Shown piece after piece: positions 1-8,998 of a stretch of 64,000 bases of DNA; the first letter of the stretch is position 1; the number at the start of each line of letters is the position of its first letter. Source of the stretch: JAVBMJ01 sp031551275. GTDB taxonomy: Bacteria; Bacteroidota; Bacteroidia; Bacteroidales; Rikenellaceae. The translations under genes were made by a program, and so were the position numbers. The notes beneath the pieces were generated by a model. The model saw only the letters and a list, made by a program, of their open reading frames with translations. It ran no database searches and was not told where the DNA came from. The stretch covers positions 62,001 to 126,000 of the forward strand of contig JAVBNX010000014.1 of NCBI GenBank assembly GCA_031551275.1, in the 5' to 3' direction.

Positions 1-25
1 TTGTACAAACCAAAAACCGCCGACC

Positions 26-553
26 ATGGAAGAATTCCACACTCCCGAATCCGAAGCCCCCGAATCCGTGACCGCAAGCGCGGCTGCCGCTACCGCTACC
101 GCCTTCGCGCCGCTCCCGGCGCTGACCCCCGAATCGGGCGCCTTCCTGCTCCAGACCGCGAGGTGGGGTAAATTCCTGGCCATCATAAGTTTTATCAGCA
201 TAGGCTTTTTATACGTATCCACCCCCTTCGCGCTCATGCTGGCAATAATGCCCTCGTCCGCGGGCTTTACAGCGGGCACGACTCCCCACCTGTTTCTTAC
301 CTACGCCATTACCTTCCCCATCGTGGCCACGCTCTACCTTTTCCCATCGCTCTACCTGCTGCGTTACAGCAGGAACGCCCGCCAGTCGCTCGAAAGCGGC
401 GACACGGCCCTGCTGACCGAAGCGCTGCGCAACCAAAAGAAGCTCTACAAGTTCATCGGTATCACTACCATCGTCTGCATTGCGCTGTACATCCTGCTGA
501 TCGTGGCCGTCATCGCCGCCGGCGTCATTTTCGCCCTGAGCGGCGGCTTTTAG
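26..553 (+). CDS. DUF5362-like membrane protein
   Basis: 175-residue inner-membrane protein of unknown function. The first 45 residues are a soluble Ala/Pro/Glu-rich tail. Four hydrophobic segments follow, at about residues 50-75, 90-115 and 140-172, with a short amphipathic basic stretch (RNARQSLESGDTALLTEALRNQ) before the last. This layout, including the '..SGDxxxLxxALxNxKxxxKxxG' helix before the last membrane span, matches the DUF5362 family common in Bacteroidota. The ATG lies 25 bases from the window edge, so upstream signals cannot be judged. Its stop codon touches the ATG of the next gene (no spacer), so the two are almost certainly cotranslated. Confidence 0.7.
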   Translation: MEEFHTPESEAPESVTASAAAATATAFAPLPALTPESGAFLLQTARWGKFLAIISFISIGFLYVSTPFALMLAIMPSSAGFTAGTTPHLFLTYAITFPIVATLYLFPSLYLLRYSRNARQSLESGDTALLTEALRNQKKLYKFIGITTIVCIALYILLIVAVIAAGVIFALSGGF

Positions 554-1438
554 ATGGGCAGGTTTTCACAAGCGCTACTGGCGGCGTTGCTTCTCCTTTG
601 CGCACTGCCATGCTGTTCGCCCCGGGGCGCGACAGTCGTTATCCCCATCTCCCCGGACGCGGACCAGGAGGTAATAGTGCGGCGCATCGCAGCATTCAGC
701 TGGAAAACCGGGGTGGAGTTTACCCTCGGCGAGGCCATCGTGAGGCTGCGCAACCCAGACGACACCCTTTACGTGCCTATGCTGTGCACGACGCAAGGAA
801 GGATGCAGATCGAGGAGATCTGGGATTTCTCCGATGTATTGCCCCTTATTGCACAGGCCGACAGTTTGTTGTCAAAACCGTCGGACGATATTCGCGTGAG
901 TACACCCCTCGCTACCCTGCTCAGCATCGCTTATCCCCGCGATGCAATTAGTCACGTCGCCGGAATCGTCTATATGAAAGACACCCCCCGGGTCGACAGC
1001 CTGCTGGCTTTGCCACAGATCAGGGCCATCTTCGATAAAAAGGTAATCTTCCGGTGGGCGCCCCGCCGCCAAGGGAATGACGCGATCGAACTGATCGCCG
1101 TCAAGCCTGGCCGCAGCCTGGAAATAAGCAGTAAAACCGTGAACTTAAGCAGGGTTTTCGTCTCCCGTCCGCGGGTCGGCAAACTGGCGGAACTGAACAT
1201 CCGGCTCAAGCCGAAGTACGCCTGGATGTGGCGACAAATGACCGCCGACAACATCGGTCTCTCGTTGGCCTTCGTACTCGACGGCCGCGTGGTATGCTAC
1301 CCCCGCGTGGCGCAGGAGATCCCGAACGGGGATATGTCCCTTTCATGGACATACAACTCCGGCGAGGCGCTAGCCATATCCGCCCTGATAACCGGAGGCC
1401 GACTTTACGAAAACCAGCCCGAAAATCCCCACGATTAG
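554..1438 (+). CDS. Lipoprotein resembling a free-standing SecD P1 periplasmic domain
   Basis: 294-residue predicted lipoprotein: a hydrophobic signal ends in a lipobox-like ALPCC at about residues 17-21. The remainder resembles the large periplasmic P1 domain of Bacteroidota SecD/SecDF. A segment near residues 80-105 (QGRMQIEEIWDFSDVLPLI) recalls the SecDF '.F.ETY...EIYP.L' stretch. A later part reads DSLLALPQIRAIF. The region near 225-285 contains NIGLSLAFVLDGRV, YPRVAQEIPNGD and EALAISALITGGRL, matching the SecD head motifs NIGKxIAIVLDGxV, FPxVxxEIxxG and EAxxLAxxLKSGxL. None of the SecD membrane helices is present. Homology is inferred by eye. A role in export or envelope quality control is possible but unproven. 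The gene starts directly at the upstream stop codon. Confidence 0.7.
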   Translation: MGRFSQALLAALLLLCALPCCSPRGATVVIPISPDADQEVIVRRIAAFSWKTGVEFTLGEAIVRLRNPDDTLYVPMLCTTQGRMQIEEIWDFSDVLPLIAQADSLLSKPSDDIRVSTPLATLLSIAYPRDAISHVAGIVYMKDTPRVDSLLALPQIRAIFDKKVIFRWAPRRQGNDAIELIAVKPGRSLEISSKTVNLSRVFVSRPRVGKLAELNIRLKPKYAWMWRQMTADNIGLSLAFVLDGRVVCYPRVAQEIPNGDMSLSWTYNSGEALAISALITGGRLYENQPENPHD

Positions 1439-1462
1439 GTATAAACCCTAAAAAGTTTTTTG

Positions 1463-1470
1463 TACTTTTG
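1463..1470 (+). promoter_or_regulatory. Bacteroidota -7 promoter box for the TonB receptor
   Basis: TACTTTTG matches TAnnTTTG and ends 20 bases before the ATG at 1490. No convincing -33 TTTG is seen at the ideal spacing. Confidence 0.55.
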
Positions 1471-1489
1471 CGTCTTCCGCAAAGATAGT

Positions 1490-3703
1490 ATGAAAAAACG
1501 CACTCTCCTGTTAGCCGCCCCCATCCTTGTTACCCTTACCGCGCAAGGCAACGCCGCCGACTCGATCCGCACGGTCAGCATGGACCAGGTCGTCGTCACG
1601 GCCACCCGCACCCCCGTCCCGCTGAAGGACGCCCCTGTCCTGACCCGCGTGATCTCGGCCAGGGACATCGAGCGCTCGGGCGTGGGCTCGCTGCCCGAAC
1701 TCCTTGAGCGCGAGGTCGCCGGCGCCGAGTTCCACCAGGCGGGCTACGGCCCCACGGTCTCCTTCCAGGGCCTGGACGCGCGCTACGTCCTTTTTTTGGT
1801 CAACGGCGAACGGATGGCGGGCGAGACCTACGGCAACCCCGACTTCCGCCGCCTGCCCCTTGTGGCGATCGAACGCATCGAGATCGTCCGCGGCGCTTCC
1901 TCGCTGCTGTACGGCTCGAGCGCGATGGGCGCCGTGGTCAACATCATTACCCGCATGCCCGACGCCGACCTAGATTGCGGCGTGGAGGTCAGATACTCGC
2001 CTCTTTTCCAGAAGAACGACGGCGAGACCCTGGGCGAAAACGCCTCGCAGGGCGAGCTGGACAAATACCGCCGCAACCTGGACCGCACCAACCTGAACGC
2101 CTCGGGGTGGTTCGGCAGCCGCATCGGCAAGCTCCGTTCGATGACCACCCTTTCGTTCTGGAGCCAGGACGCCTACCGCATGACCTCGCGCGAGGACGAA
2201 ACACGCCACTACGACCAGCTGAACGTCCTGGGCCCGGTCATGCAGCCCGGTATGCCCCCCCGCCCGGTCATGGACCCCACGACCGGCATCCCCGTTTTCG
2301 AGGTCAAACGCACGGTCGCCGACACCACGATCAACGTCCCGCCCGACCCGAGGGGCTTGAGCGTTAGCGGTTTGAGCGGCTGGGAAGTAACCCGCCGTAT
2401 GGATTACCGGATCAACGACCGCTTCCTCGTGACCGCCTCGGGCAGCTACTACACGCGCGACCGCTACGACTTCCGCTACTCGATTACCGACGAAAGCCCC
2501 TACGCCGCCCCCGACAAGCGCTGGACGATGGAGCGCGGCGAGGCCTGGAACTGGAAGGGGGGCGTCGAGCACACCCCCAACGCCCGCAGCAAGGTCTACA
2601 TCTCGGTCATGGGCGACTACTACAAGCGCGGCCAGAAGCACTACAACGAGTCCCTTACCCCCAAGCAATACCACGCCCAGATCGTCCCGCGCGTGCTCTG
2701 GACCCTGAACCTGCCCCAGCATCGCCTGACCACGGGCCTGGAGGCGATGGTCGAGACGCTGAAGTTCGACCTCAACCCCGAGGGCTACGGCAAACCTTTC
2801 AGGAGCACCTCCTACTCGGCCTACGTGCAGGACGAGATCTTCTCCACCCGCAAGCTGAGCTTCGTGGCGGGCGTGCGCGGCGACTACAACGACGATTTCG
2901 GCTTCGGTTTCAACCCGAAATTCTCCGCCAAATACTCTGTTGGCCGATTCAATATCCGCGCCAACTACGCCATGGGCTACCGCGCCCCCTCGCTCAAGGA
3001 GATGTACATGGTTTTCCAAATCCCCGGCACGGAGAACATCATCCGGGGCAACTCGTCTTTGAAACCCGAGACCAACAACTACCTCTCGGTAAGCGGCGAA
3101 TGGAACACCCGCGACGTCAACCTCTCGGCCAACCTCTACGCCAGCTTCTTCCGCAACAAGATCGACGTGATGGGCCGCGAAGAGGGCGCCGCCACCATCC
3201 TGGAGTACGGCAACATGGGCCACAGCCGAATGGCGGGCCTCGAACTGGTCGGCAAGGTAAGGATCGCCAAGGGCCTGGTCGCCACGGCCAACTACAACTA
3301 CCTGATCGAAAGGAACGAACTCCCCGCCGGGGCCACGCAGTACATCTACCCCTCGCCGCAGAACGCCGTCGCCAAGCTGGAATACGGTTTCAATTTACTG
3401 AGCGGCTACATGGTGCTCAACGCCTCGGCGCGCTACGCGGGCCGGAAGACCTACTCCGATATGCTGGCCATCTTCAGCATGTCCCCGATGAAGTACATGA
3501 CGGGCAACTACACCGCCCGCGCGGAAGACTATGTGCTCTCAGGCGCGGGCTTCGAGTACCGGATCCAGGGCGTGACCCTGGGCGCGGGCGTGGACAACCT
3601 CTCGGACTACACCCCGCCCGTGGCCGGCTTCAACTCCCTGGCCACCCCGGGCCGCACTTTCTTCTTTAAGATCGGCTACGCACTAAAGGCCAACAAGCGG
3701 TAA
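1490..3703 (+). CDS. TonB-dependent outer-membrane receptor
   Basis: 737-residue TonB-dependent receptor. A signal peptide (MKKRTLLLAAPILVTLTAQGNA) is followed by a TonB box-like MDQVVVTATRTP. The plug domain then carries LKDAPVLTRVISARDIERSG, VSFQGLDARYVLFLVNGERMAG and the classic IERIEIVRGASSLLYGSSAMGA stretch. A long C-terminal beta barrel ends in an aromatic-terminated strand (GRTFFFKIGYAL). There is no N-terminal CarboxypepD_reg domain, so this is a classical siderophore/cobalamin/metal-type receptor rather than a SusC. The substrate cannot be read from sequence. I chose the ATG at 1490 because it gives a clean signal peptide and sits 20 bases after a promoter box; an in-frame TTG further upstream is less likely. 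Confidence 0.92.
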   Translation: MKKRTLLLAAPILVTLTAQGNAADSIRTVSMDQVVVTATRTPVPLKDAPVLTRVISARDIERSGVGSLPELLEREVAGAEFHQAGYGPTVSFQGLDARYVLFLVNGERMAGETYGNPDFRRLPLVAIERIEIVRGASSLLYGSSAMGAVVNIITRMPDADLDCGVEVRYSPLFQKNDGETLGENASQGELDKYRRNLDRTNLNASGWFGSRIGKLRSMTTLSFWSQDAYRMTSREDETRHYDQLNVLGPVMQPGMPPRPVMDPTTGIPVFEVKRTVADTTINVPPDPRGLSVSGLSGWEVTRRMDYRINDRFLVTASGSYYTRDRYDFRYSITDESPYAAPDKRWTMERGEAWNWKGGVEHTPNARSKVYISVMGDYYKRGQKHYNESLTPKQYHAQIVPRVLWTLNLPQHRLTTGLEAMVETLKFDLNPEGYGKPFRSTSYSAYVQDEIFSTRKLSFVAGVRGDYNDDFGFGFNPKFSAKYSVGRFNIRANYAMGYRAPSLKEMYMVFQIPGTENIIRGNSSLKPETNNYLSVSGEWNTRDVNLSANLYASFFRNKIDVMGREEGAATILEYGNMGHSRMAGLELVGKVRIAKGLVATANYNYLIERNELPAGATQYIYPSPQNAVAKLEYGFNLLSGYMVLNASARYAGRKTYSDMLAIFSMSPMKYMTGNYTARAEDYVLSGAGFEYRIQGVTLGAGVDNLSDYTPPVAGFNSLATPGRTFFFKIGYALKANKR

Positions 3704-3712
3704 GAGAGCAGG

Positions 3713-4546
3713 TTACTCCGCCAGCCGCGCCGCCATCGAAGCCCACCCGTTGCGTACCCTGATTTCAGGCTCGCCGAACCCGTTGCGGGTGAAACACTCC
3801 CGCAGCGCCTCGTTGTCCTGCTCCAGTATCCCGCTGATAACCAGCTCCCCGCCGGGCCTCAAAGCCGCCCTGTAAAGCGGAATATCCCGCATAAGGATGT
3901 TGCGGTTGATGTTGGCCAGAATAAAATCATATTTCTTGCCCGCGATCGCCTCGACCCCGCCCAGGATGGGCACGATCCGCTCCCCGACCCCGTTGGCGGC
4001 GATGTTCTCCACACAATTCTCATACGCCCACTCGTCGATATCCACCGCATCCACACGCGCGGCCCTGCGCTTGACGGCCAAAATCGCCAGCACGCCCGTC
4101 CCGCTCCCCATATCCAACCCCTCGAGGCCCGTAAAATCGCGACCGATGACCGCCTCCGCCATCAAATGGGTCGTGGCGTGGTGCCCCGTCCCGAAGGACA
4201 TCTTGGGCATAATGACCGCCTCGATCTCCACGCCCGGAACTTCGGGATGGAAGGGCGCGCGGATCAGGCACCGCTCCCCCACCTGCACGGGTTCGAAATT
4301 GGACTCCCACACGGCATTCCAGTTCTCGTCCCCCATCTCTATATAGGTAAAGGACCCTGCCCCCTGCTCCCGCAGCAAACCATCCGCCGCCCCTTTGCGC
4401 TCGGGCAACAAATCGGCGGGAATGTAGGCTTTCAACAGCGGATACTCTTCACAAAACCCCTCGAAACCCAATTCGGATAAAAGGGCGATCAAAACCTCCG
4501 CCTGCTCCGCGCCGGAGGTCTCAACGGATAACTCGATGTAATTCAC
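3713..4546 (-). CDS. prmA: Ribosomal protein L11 methyltransferase
   Basis: 277-residue SAM-dependent methyltransferase that methylates ribosomal protein L11. Family hallmarks are visible: NWNAVWESNFEP near residue 75, the PrmA signature MPKMSFGTGHHATT near 115, SAM motif I (LDMGSGTGVLAI) near 145, the acidic ribose contact AVDIDEWAYEN, and the NPPY-equivalent DFILANINRNIL. Length and domain order are typical. It converges with the upstream TonB receptor gene (9-base gap) and lies 4 bases downstream of the leucine-rich-repeat gene stop, so it could be transcribed with that gene. Confidence 0.95.
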   Translation of the reverse strand: MNYIELSVETSGAEQAEVLIALLSELGFEGFCEEYPLLKAYIPADLLPERKGAADGLLREQGAGSFTYIEMGDENWNAVWESNFEPVQVGERCLIRAPFHPEVPGVEIEAVIMPKMSFGTGHHATTHLMAEAVIGRDFTGLEGLDMGSGTGVLAILAVKRRAARVDAVDIDEWAYENCVENIAANGVGERIVPILGGVEAIAGKKYDFILANINRNILMRDIPLYRAALRPGGELVISGILEQDNEALRECFTRNGFGEPEIRVRNGWASMAARLAE

Positions 4547-4550
4547 AGTA

Positions 4551-6260
4551 TTATTCTATTTTTGCGTCGCCGATCTCCCGATCCGTAACGGTGGCCTCCC
4601 AACCGTCCCACAGTTTGAGCGCCATGCCGGGCTTGTTGTCCGCACAGCGCAGCGCCCCCAACTGCCTGCACGCGGAGAGGTCCAGCTGCGCCAGCCGGTT
4701 GTGGGAGCAGTAGAGCGAACGCAGCGCGCCTTGCCCGGAGAGGCTGAGCGAGGAGAGGAAATTCCAGTCGCAGTTCACGTAGGCCAGCTTGTCCAGCCCC
4801 CTGAGGTCGAGGTGGCCCAATGTGTTGTTGTTGCAGTATAACGCGGTGAGGTTCTTGTTGTTGGATAGCCTGAGCGCCGTGATCGCATTGCCCGGGCAGG
4901 CCAGGTTCCCCAACTGGGGGTTGCGGCTGACGTCCAGCGCCGGGAGCCTGTTGTTACGGCAGCTCAGCGTCCCGAGCATAGGGCACTGGCTAACGTCGAG
5001 CGCGGTCAAGGCGTTCGCGTCGCAGTTGAGCACGACCAACCGGGGCATCTCGCCCAGTTCTAAGTGCGTCAGCTCGCACTCGCGGCAGATCAAAGTCTGG
5101 AGCGCCGAGTTGCACGACAGGTTGAGCGTTTTTATGGGGTTGTTGTAACACAGCAGCGTAACCAGGCCGCAACACCCCGACACATCGAGTCCCGCCAGCC
5201 GCGAGTCGCAGCAGTTCATCATGGTCAGGTTGGGGTGCCTGCCCAACCTGACCACGGTCATCGGGTTGGCCTGGCACTGGAGCTGTTCGAGCGCGCCGTT
5301 CGAGCTCAGGTCCAGGGCCGCCAACGCGTTGGCGTCGCACAGCAGCACCTTGAGCGTAGCGCAACTGCTGACCTCCAACAGTTGGATCTTGTTGGAGGAG
5401 CAACACAGGTGCTCCAACAACGGGTTGTTGTTCAGGTCGAGCTGCGTGAGTTTGTTCCACGAGCAGTCCGCGTAGACCAGTTTGGGATTCCCGCCCAGGT
5501 CGAGGTGGGTAAGTTGGTTGAAGCTGCACAGCAGCAAGACCAGTTTCGGGTTGGCATCCAGGGCGAGCGCCGCCAAGTTGGCCCTCGAACAGGAGAGCTT
5601 TTCGAGCTGCGGACACCCCGATAGATCGAGCCCGGCCAACGGATTGGACGAGCACCCCAGATTCCTGAGCTTTTTGCAGCCCGACAAATCCAGGCTTTTC
5701 AACCCGCAATTCGACACCTCGAGGCTTTCCAACAGTGGATTCTTGCTCAAATCGATGGTCCCCAGATCGTTGCCCGCCGCATCGAGGCAATCCAACAGGG
5801 GATTGGCCGTCACATCGAGCGATGTGATCCCGTTGAGTCCGCAACGCAGGTCCACCAGATCGGGGCTGCGGCTGACGTCCAGCTCTTCGACGCCCAACCG
5901 GGTGCAGTTCAAATATTTAAGCCCCGTGAAATACTCAATGCCTTTCAGCGACCGGACTGTTTTGGGTTCGGCGGCCTGTTCGGGCGTATCGGAGCCCAGC
6001 ACGCCCCCGTTGAGCACGGTCAGATCGATCGCGGCCACGTCCCGGATCTCAAAGTACTGGATCCTGCCGTCTTTGTTGGTGTCGTAGGCCCCGTGCAACA
6101 CGCCGTCGATCACACACCCCTCGAAGCAGAAGCGCCTGAAAACGGGGTCGGAGATATCGATTACCGCGTTATCGGGGATACGCAACCGGGCGGGTTTGGC
6201 CCCTGCCACGCCCAGGGCGGTCAACAGTAAAAAGATTAGCAGTTTAGATTTCAGCGGCAT
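4551..6260 (-). CDS. Secreted leucine-rich-repeat protein with EF-hand-like loop
   Basis: 569-residue predicted exported protein. A signal peptide (MPLKSKLLIFLLLTALGVAGA) is followed by a short head domain containing DTNKDGRIQYFE, a canonical 12-position EF-hand/dockerin calcium loop. About twenty 21-residue leucine-rich repeats follow, of the form LxxLxCxxNxLxxLDLSxNP with a Cys at the buried position. This repeat class is common in Bacteroidota surface proteins. No sorting signal or catalytic domain is visible; the C-terminus is a short TVTDREIGDAKIE tail. The start at 6260 is chosen over longer in-frame extensions because it gives the signal peptide and follows a promoter box. The promoter lies beyond the end of miaA. 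A role in binding a protein or glycan partner is inference. Confidence 0.82.
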   Translation of the reverse strand: MPLKSKLLIFLLLTALGVAGAKPARLRIPDNAVIDISDPVFRRFCFEGCVIDGVLHGAYDTNKDGRIQYFEIRDVAAIDLTVLNGGVLGSDTPEQAAEPKTVRSLKGIEYFTGLKYLNCTRLGVEELDVSRSPDLVDLRCGLNGITSLDVTANPLLDCLDAAGNDLGTIDLSKNPLLESLEVSNCGLKSLDLSGCKKLRNLGCSSNPLAGLDLSGCPQLEKLSCSRANLAALALDANPKLVLLLCSFNQLTHLDLGGNPKLVYADCSWNKLTQLDLNNNPLLEHLCCSSNKIQLLEVSSCATLKVLLCDANALAALDLSSNGALEQLQCQANPMTVVRLGRHPNLTMMNCCDSRLAGLDVSGCCGLVTLLCYNNPIKTLNLSCNSALQTLICRECELTHLELGEMPRLVVLNCDANALTALDVSQCPMLGTLSCRNNRLPALDVSRNPQLGNLACPGNAITALRLSNNKNLTALYCNNNTLGHLDLRGLDKLAYVNCDWNFLSSLSLSGQGALRSLYCSHNRLAQLDLSACRQLGALRCADNKPGMALKLWDGWEATVTDREIGDAKIE

Positions 6261-6279
6261 CCTATTCGGCGTATGGTTG

Positions 6280-6287
6280 CAAATATA
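6280..6287 (-). promoter_or_regulatory. -7 promoter box for the leucine-rich-repeat gene
   Basis: On the minus strand this reads TATATTTG (TAnnTTTG), 19 bases upstream of the chosen ATG at 6260. It supports both the start choice and transcription independent of miaA. Confidence 0.6.
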
Positions 6288-6375
6288 ACGATTCCTACCC
6301 TGATTTTCTTTCACTTCCCCTCTAAATTGATATAAAGTTGACAATTTCTCACCGGGACGCACCTGCCGCATCGCA

Positions 6376-7311
6376 TCATCTCGCCTGTCCGGCTCCAGGC
6401 GCTGACTCAATAAACTCCACGATTTCATCCACTTGTCCGGGCGCGAACCACGCCGTATCCTTGTCTTTCAAGAACCAGGTAATCTGCCGCTTGGCATAGC
6501 GCCGCGTGTTCCTCTGTATCGCCTCGACGGCCTGCCGCAAAGTAACCGTCCCATCGAAATACTCGAACAACTCCCTGTACCCCACCGTCTGCAAAGCGTT
6601 GCAATCCCGTAACGGATAGAGTTCCCGCGCCTCCTGTTCCAGCCCCGCCTCCATCATGTTGATTACCCGCGCATCGATCCGCGCATAAAGCTCCTCCCGC
6701 GGCATACGGATCCCGACCTTTACCGGCACGAACAACCCGCCCCCCGCCGGGTCGGCCCCCGCATCCCGCTTACGCAGAGACGAATAAGTCTTCCCGGTCT
6801 GCAAACAGACCTCCAGGGCACGCTGCACCCTGCGGGGATTGCTTTTGTCCACCACGGCGTAGAATTCCGGGTCGAGACGCTCGAGGTCGGCGCACAGCGC
6901 CCCCAGCCCCTCGCTCTCCAACCTGCGGGTAAGGCTCTCGCGAAGGTCCGGATCGACCTGCGGAAGGTCGTCCAATCCGCCGCACAAAGCGTTGATATAC
7001 AATCCGGAACCGCCGACGCAAACCACCTTGTCGTGCTCCTTGAAAAGCTCCCCGAGGACAGCCGCCGCATCCTGCCGGTAGCACCCGGCGGAGTACTCCT
7101 CCGTGGGGTCGCACACCCCGACCATGTGGTGGGGCGCAGCGGCCATCTCCTCGTCGGTCGGATAGGCGGTCCCGATCTTCATGCGGCGGTAGACCTGCCT
7201 CGAATCGGCCGACAAAACGGGCGCCCCGAAACGGCGCGCCAACTCGACGGCCAACGCGGTTTTTCCGCTGGCCGTGGGTCCCAACACGACGATCAGTTTC
7301 TTATCGGCCAC
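6376..7311 (-). CDS. miaA: tRNA dimethylallyltransferase
   Basis: 311-residue enzyme that transfers a dimethylallyl group to A37 of tRNAs reading U-starting codons. The P-loop GPTASGKT is at residues 11-18. SADSRQVYRRMKIGTAYPT (substrate-binding DSRQ), VGGSGLY and the C-terminal TRRYAKRQITWF signature follow in the usual order. Length is normal. The ATG begins 71 bases after the stop of the IS1096-passenger-like gene. That gap contains a 7-bp inverted repeat (7337-7343 with 7353-7359) and no clear promoter, so it may be read from upstream. Confidence 0.96.
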   Translation of the reverse strand: MADKKLIVVLGPTASGKTALAVELARRFGAPVLSADSRQVYRRMKIGTAYPTDEEMAAAPHHMVGVCDPTEEYSAGCYRQDAAAVLGELFKEHDKVVCVGGSGLYINALCGGLDDLPQVDPDLRESLTRRLESEGLGALCADLERLDPEFYAVVDKSNPRRVQRALEVCLQTGKTYSSLRKRDAGADPAGGGLFVPVKVGIRMPREELYARIDARVINMMEAGLEQEARELYPLRDCNALQTVGYRELFEYFDGTVTLRQAVEAIQRNTRRYAKRQITWFLKDKDTAWFAPGQVDEIVEFIESAPGAGQAR

Positions 7312-7382
7312 GCAAAAACAGTAATTAATTCTTTTCAGTACCTTGTTATCCGAGGTACTCTCCTAAGCACGCTACCAAAATG

Positions 7383-7880
7383 TCAATCGTCTTCGTAGGA
7401 GTCGTCCCCCTCGAAGTCGTTGAAATCGGACATGATGTCGTCGAAAATGCTGCCTCCGCCCTCGGGCTCGAACTGCCCCGGGGCGTCCCCCTCGCTGAGC
7501 ACGACGCGCGGATAGGGCTGGCCGTCAGCGTTCTTCGCCTCGACCATCTCAAGGAACAAGGCCCTGTCCCCCATCATATCAAACAGATAGATCAGCCGGG
7601 CGAATTTTTTCCCGAGCACCTCGAACAACGGCGTCTCGGCCATGGTCCTGGGCGCGTCCGCTCCCAGCTCATCGCCCGCGCCCATGTCCTCGAGGGTGTA
7701 CTCCTGGTGCTTTTCCCACTGGGAATCAGAGGCATAGAAAGACGTCACGGCCGCAGGATCGAAGTCCAGGTCGCGGCATATAAGTTGATGAAGATCAAGT
7801 AGACTGGATGTATCCTCGAGTTCATATCCCCGGACGAAATTGTCATTTTCGTCGCTCAACATTCTCAACTGGTAGATCAT
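7383..7880 (-). CDS. IS1096-passenger (pRiA4b ORF-3)-like protein
   Basis: 165-residue cytoplasmic protein related to the 'IS1096 element passenger TnpR' or plasmid pRiA4b ORF-3-like family. Visible features are the N-terminal IYQLRMLSDENDNFVRGYELEDTSS, a central SDSQWEKHQEYTLEDM, a RLIYLFDMMGDRALFLEMVE segment, and a strongly acidic tail (SIFDDIMSDFNDFEGDDSYEDD). The family name reflects where relatives were first found. No transposase or inverted repeat is present here, and this is an ordinary chromosomal gene. It is sandwiched between the acyl-CoA reductase gene (12-base gap) and miaA. Function unknown. Confidence 0.8.
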   Translation of the reverse strand: MIYQLRMLSDENDNFVRGYELEDTSSLLDLHQLICRDLDFDPAAVTSFYASDSQWEKHQEYTLEDMGAGDELGADAPRTMAETPLFEVLGKKFARLIYLFDMMGDRALFLEMVEAKNADGQPYPRVVLSEGDAPGQFEPEGGGSIFDDIMSDFNDFEGDDSYEDD

Positions 7881-7892
7881 AGCGCTAATTTT

Positions 7893-8921
7893 CTACAAAT
7901 TTAATAAAAATTCCATCGTATCCATATCGTCCGCGTAATCGGCCAGCCCCGGATGTTGCGCCCTCCCGAGAGCGCATGCGCGGGGGTGCAGGTCTCCTCC
8001 CCCGGCCACGCATTGCAGCCGTGAATCCATGGCAGCCAGGCGCTTACGAAGCTCGCCGCGGGTTTGGTAAAATGTATAATGGATGCGCGAAAGGGCGGTT
8101 GGGAAGCTGTCGGCAGCGCCGTGAAGGTCGTCCGAGCAGACCGCGACGAATGTCCCGAGGTCCAAAAATTCCGTTCCCTCCATCGTCAGCAGGGCTTTTT
8201 GCTGACGATAGTTATTGATATACTTGGGGTTAGGTTCGTCTCGATGGCGGGCGATCCGCGCAAAAACGGAGGCCGGATCGCAGCCCTGCGGCAAAAAAAG
8301 CAAACTGACGCTGCGGCACCCCAGCCCCGAATGGGCGAACATATCCTCCGCAAGCAGGGTTAGGGGGCCGCTGGAGGGGGATGCTGCTATGTTTTCCGGA
8401 GTGAGCACGGCGGCGGAGAAGCGGCTGCCGCGCAGCAGGGCCGGGATGTCCCGGTACAGGGCGCGGAAATAGCGGTTCGTGTTGTCGCTGCCCGTAGCGA
8501 TCACTGCGTCAGGGAGTTGGCCGGACATCGGGGCGATGCGGCCGCAGCCCAGCTCACGGAGCTCGTCGCAGATGAATTTCATCAGCACCCTGTCCTTCGA
8601 GGAGAACTTGACCAGGCAGTTGTTGCCGGAGCAGATCACGGCCAGCAGGTCAGCGAAGCCCACCAGGGGGATGTTCCCGGCCATGACCACGGCGACGTTT
8701 TTCGGCTCATGTTCAGGGATTTCGTAGCGGGAGAGCCACCGGGAGAGCTTTTCGGGGTCGAGCATCTCTTGCCGGACGGCCTCCACCGAGTCGCATATAT
8801 CCTGCGGGATAAACCAGGGATTCTGCTCGACGGCGCGCCGGATTACCTCCCACGTGCGCGCGTTACCGCCGAAACCCTCGAGCCTTTGCCCCAACCGGGC
8901 GAACAATTCTATCTTTTTCAT
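7893..8921 (-). CDS. LuxC-like acyl-CoA/acyl-protein reductase
   Basis: 342-residue protein of the LuxC/aldehyde dehydrogenase superfamily, expected to reduce activated fatty acyl groups with NAD(P)H. Hallmarks: VAVVMAGNIPLVGFADLLAVICSGNN (nucleotide-binding region), KFSSKD, a GSDNTNRYF stretch, and the region HSGLGCRSVSLLF that holds the candidate catalytic Cys. The start at 8921 (MKKIELFARLGQRL) is preferred over a longer frame that would run into the kdsB promoter region. It is divergently oriented from kdsB. In vivo substrate is unknown. Confidence 0.85.
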   Translation of the reverse strand: MKKIELFARLGQRLEGFGGNARTWEVIRRAVEQNPWFIPQDICDSVEAVRQEMLDPEKLSRWLSRYEIPEHEPKNVAVVMAGNIPLVGFADLLAVICSGNNCLVKFSSKDRVLMKFICDELRELGCGRIAPMSGQLPDAVIATGSDNTNRYFRALYRDIPALLRGSRFSAAVLTPENIAASPSSGPLTLLAEDMFAHSGLGCRSVSLLFLPQGCDPASVFARIARHRDEPNPKYINNYRQQKALLTMEGTEFLDLGTFVAVCSDDLHGAADSFPTALSRIHYTFYQTRGELRKRLAAMDSRLQCVAGGGDLHPRACALGRAQHPGLADYADDMDTMEFLLNL

Positions 8922-8998
8922 TACCTTTGACTTCGTCGAAAGTTTTGGCGCCTCGGCAATTTCTTCAAGCAAGCTTGAAAATTGCGCTCGGCTTTTTG

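Noticed and set aside
1970..3223. 417-codon frame on the minus strand inside the first TonB receptor
   Set aside because: It is the complement of a GC-rich coding gene with no family match; the Val/Ala/Gly-rich product is a shadow.
7383..7880. Insertion sequence suggested by the IS1096-passenger name
   Set aside because: No transposase, inverted repeats or target duplication; the gene sits in a stable miaA neighbourhood and the name is historical.
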